Source: Panagrolaimus kolymaensis
Taxonomy: Eukaryota; Nematoda; Chromadorea; Rhabditida; Panagrolaimidae
Length of the DNA: 64,000 nt
Reading direction: 5' to 3'
Assembly: GCA_028622995.1 (NCBI GenBank)
Contig: JAJQJQ010000030.1
Coordinates: 2,294,001-2,358,000 of the forward strand
Shown piece by piece: positions 61,249 through 64,000 of the stretch. Below the pieces are notes generated by a model that did not search any database, had not been told where the DNA came from, and saw nothing but the letters and a program-made list of their open reading frames with translations. The first letter of the stretch is position 1; each line of letters starts with the position of its first letter. Both the position numbers and the translations under genes were made by a program.

Positions 61249-62158
61249 AAATGATTTATTTAAAAAATTTAATACAGAAAAGTAATAAAAAAAGTTAAAA
61301 AAAACTTCCGTCTTTTTTTCTTTAATATATTTTTTATGTTTTCCAAAAAATAGCCTTAAAACACTATTAAAATTTTTGTTTAACCAAAAGGTTGAATAAT
61401 TCTGTTAATAAAAAAAATACCAAGAAAATAGGGAAATATTTATAAACTAAATTTATCTAATTTTACAGACATAAACCAACCATATCAGTCACAAAAAATG
61501 AAAACACTAAATATTATATTATTTTTATAGCTTTTTTTATATTTTGAAAAAAAAAACTGTTGCGTAAATCCAATTCTATTTAAATTGAATTTAGAAGAAC
61601 AGCTGCTTTTAACTATTCCATTCCCAAAATCTCAACAAAAAAAATTTTATACGTATTAAAAAAAGCATTTACAAATATGGGTGAAGTTTGTTGCGGCCAA
61701 GTTTTTATATCATCAGCAAAAGGTTAAGATTTTGAAATAAAAAAGCAAGATTTAAAATTTTTTTAATGCAATGATATTAATTATTTATTACTTTCATTTA
61801 TAAAAAAAAATAGCCCTTTAAATTGCTCAAACCTTTTACATATATTTAAGTATAAAAATTAAACATGCTGGGTTTCTCCATGTTTTAGCAGCTAAAACAT
61901 TAATGTCGTCGAATTGATTTTAGCAAAGTTTGAAGGATTACCATTTTTTGTGCTAATAAAATTGTGTCTGATTTTTTAAGGAATTAAAAAGCATGATTTA
62001 CGGGATTATAAACGCAATAGAATTTTTTTTGATAAAATCATCAACAAAGTGTTAAAATCGACGATTAATTTTCTTTTTTCAGACAACTGATAAGCATTTT
62101 TTTAAAGCTCCATGATTCCTGAGAGTTCCATTTTTTATGCTTTCATTAGACTGAAGAA
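61249..62158. other. divergent intergenic stretch, no gene seen
   Basis: AT-rich, between the broken receptor (minus) and the CUB gene (plus). No RNA gene or recognisable regulatory block. Confidence 0.45.
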
Positions 62159-63394
62159 ATGCTTTTTGTATTTATATTTTCACTATTTTTTGTCGTCATA
62201 TTTCAAATTACATCTGCCATTCAAATTTGTCCTCATACTGTAGAACTTAACGTGGATGAAATATATTTTTTTGAATCTCTAAACTTTCCACAGCCTGTGC
62301 CAATAAATTGTTCCATTAATTTTAAGCTTAAAGCATTCAAAAATAATAAGGTGGGCTTCTTTTTAATTTTTATCATAACATACCTATTTGCTTTTAGGCC
62401 GTTAAATTTGTTAGTGCCATTACAAATCCATATGGAATTCAAAATAAGTATACTGGTGAAATATATGGAAATGTCTTTGAAGTTACTGAAAATGTCACAG
62501 ATCACTTATTTATTCCACAATTAAATAGTTTTCAAGGTTTTGCATTATTCGATGATGGAGGTTATGATCCATGTGCCTTAGGATCAGTGAATAATGTTAA
62601 GCCATTTAATTTTTCTGATGACACCCAAATTTTGTTCATTCGAACAAGTTACTATGATGAACCAAAAAGTAATAAAAGTTGTAAATGGTTATTCACAGGT
62701 CCTGAAGGTTATGGATTTAAAATTGTTTTTAATCAATTATCTATTTCTTCATCAGCTAATTTAACAGTTTTAAACAGCACTCAACATGTTATTACAAAGT
62801 AAGTGTTTACTTTAATAATTTCTTAAAATTATAATTATTTTTAGTCAAAATCTTGTTAAACTACATCTGCCTTATTATAACAACGATAATCATCTAAAAA
62901 TTATTTTTTCTAAAGGAAACTTACCATTTTCAAACATTATGCAAGCGTACATTACCATAGTCAAAAACGATCCTACTTTTACTTTAGCACAATGTTATGT
63001 TGAGTCATTTGGAAATTTTACAACGTATTGGAGTACAAATAAATCTCAATCAGTCGGGTACTTGAAAAATTCAAAATGTTCATATGATTTATACGTTTTT
63101 CCGGGAACTGAAGTTATAGCTATTTTTAATAGGGATATGCTAATAGAAAGAAACGTGGATATTATAAAATACACAGATGAATATGGTGAAAAACAATTGA
63201 GTCATAATACTGCTTTTCGAGCAAATAAAAATGGCACAATGAAACACTACAAATTTGAATTATCTAGTGATGGAAGCATTCAATCTACCGGTTTTCAATT
63301 ACGCTTTTGGAAAATAGGTACATACATATTCAAACAACTTAATGTAAAGAAAAAAAGTTTTCACCTTCGAAGCTTCGCAGTCTTTAATACATAG
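62159..63394 (+). CDS. secreted CUB-domain protein, 380 aa
   Basis: Exons are 62159-62350, 62398-62798 and 62845-63394. Signal peptide (FVFIFSLFFVVIFQITSA), then two CUB-like units. The first has ICPH, FFESLNFPQPVPINCSI, DPCALGS, a strand TQILFIRTSYYDE and SCKWLFTGPEGYGFKIVFNQ. The second has QCYVESFGNFTTYWST, GYLKNSKCSYDLYVFPGTEVI and STGFQLRFWKI. Spacing of Cys, the aromatic strand after the second Cys, and GYGFKI are typical of nematode CUB-like proteins, many of them extracellular and some linked to stress or immunity. The last exon may have another donor (AAAATAG|GTACAT), with later exons not found. Paralogous first exon at 45661-45840. Confidence 0.8.
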
Positions 63395-64000
63395 GGAAAT
63401 GTTTCCAAAAAATAATGATTTTAAAAAAACTCAGATATTTTGGCTTTTTAAAAATTTAATCTATTTTGTAAAATTCACGAATAAGCGAAATGAGTACAAT
63501 AGATTTTTAAATGAAGATTTTATAGATTGCCAATGTTCCATGCCTATTTTTGCCGTTGATTTTTTTCGCAACCTTTAACATTTTTTATTTATTGAAAAAT
63601 ACATTTCCTTTTTTTTCGCCATCTTTTTTATTTCACAAAATGTTCGGCTAGATTAGTTAAAAACGTTTATTTTTTTTGAATTTTTTATTCTTCCAATATA
63701 TTTTTTTTTGTTCGATTAAGTTTATGCAAGGAGGGATTACAAAGTTTTGAGAATCTACGGCATTTAAGATAGATAGAAAATTTAATAAACACTCAAAAAG
63801 TTTGAAGATTGTTATTTTATACCAATTCGGCCTTGTTATTTCTTGGAATGGTAAATTCCGATGTTTTCGTAGCACCTCGTTACTTGAAGAGACCAATTAC
63901 GATGGGTTTGAATTAGATATTTTCTCTTCAAAAACAAAATATAATATATTTTTTTCAACCTTTCTTTTAAAACTTTTCGAATAGGTTTAATTAAAAGCAT
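63395..64000. other. right-hand edge, no gene seen
   Basis: AT-rich. Two overlapping short open frames lie on opposite strands (63657-63896 minus, 63802-63984 plus). The patch 63820-63910 is less AT-rich and may be part of an exon that continues beyond the window, but no family was recognised. Confidence 0.35.

Overview
The window is nuclear DNA of a free-living nematode. It is very AT-rich, with short 3'-U-rich introns, probable spliced-leader acceptors just upstream of several start codons, a PMT-1-type phosphoethanolamine methyltransferase, an Srh-class chemoreceptor, BTB and CUB proteins and a KASH protein resembling ZYG-12. The F-box/LRR-like protein at 29.4-30.5 kb has the look of proteins expanded in Panagrolaimidae (clade IV). 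That placement is an inference from remembered family style, not from a search.

Layout. 1-10191 is a tandem satellite of 79 units of exactly 129 bp. It abuts the 3' part of an F-box/LRR-like gene that carries an in-frame stop (10192-11004). After about 3.3 kb without a recognisable gene come two conserved metabolic genes on the plus strand: cystathionine gamma-lyase (14322-18094) and pmt-1 (21746-23624). 24106-33178 holds six tandem plus-strand paralogues of a small secreted/type I membrane protein with about ten ectodomain cysteines, and a decayed seventh copy lies at 35178-35573. An intact minus-strand F-box/LRR-like gene and a perfect 176-bp foldback sit inside this cluster. 33386-34962 (minus) encodes a PDZ protein with a C-terminal tail anchor, and 36065-36624 a small NTF2-like protein.

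The minus-strand stretch 36812-51290 carries three S1 serine protease paralogues, interrupted by a coiled-coil KASH protein (38505-41834), a plus-strand BTB protein and a four-TM protein. 51763-53226 is an unrecognised acidic-tailed protein and 53894-54496 a small membrane protein. 56402-61248 is an Srh-type chemoreceptor gene broken by mobile DNA: a hAT derivative with a perfect 8-bp target duplication in its last exon, and about 2.4 kb containing a 699-bp long-TIR element, a tRNA-like sequence and a GC-rich hairpin between its second and third exons. 62159-63394 is a CUB-domain protein; an orphan first exon of the same family lies at 45661-45840.

Gene models were built by hand from splice sites and reading-frame continuity. 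All multi-exon models given as CDS close in frame. No expression or database evidence was available.
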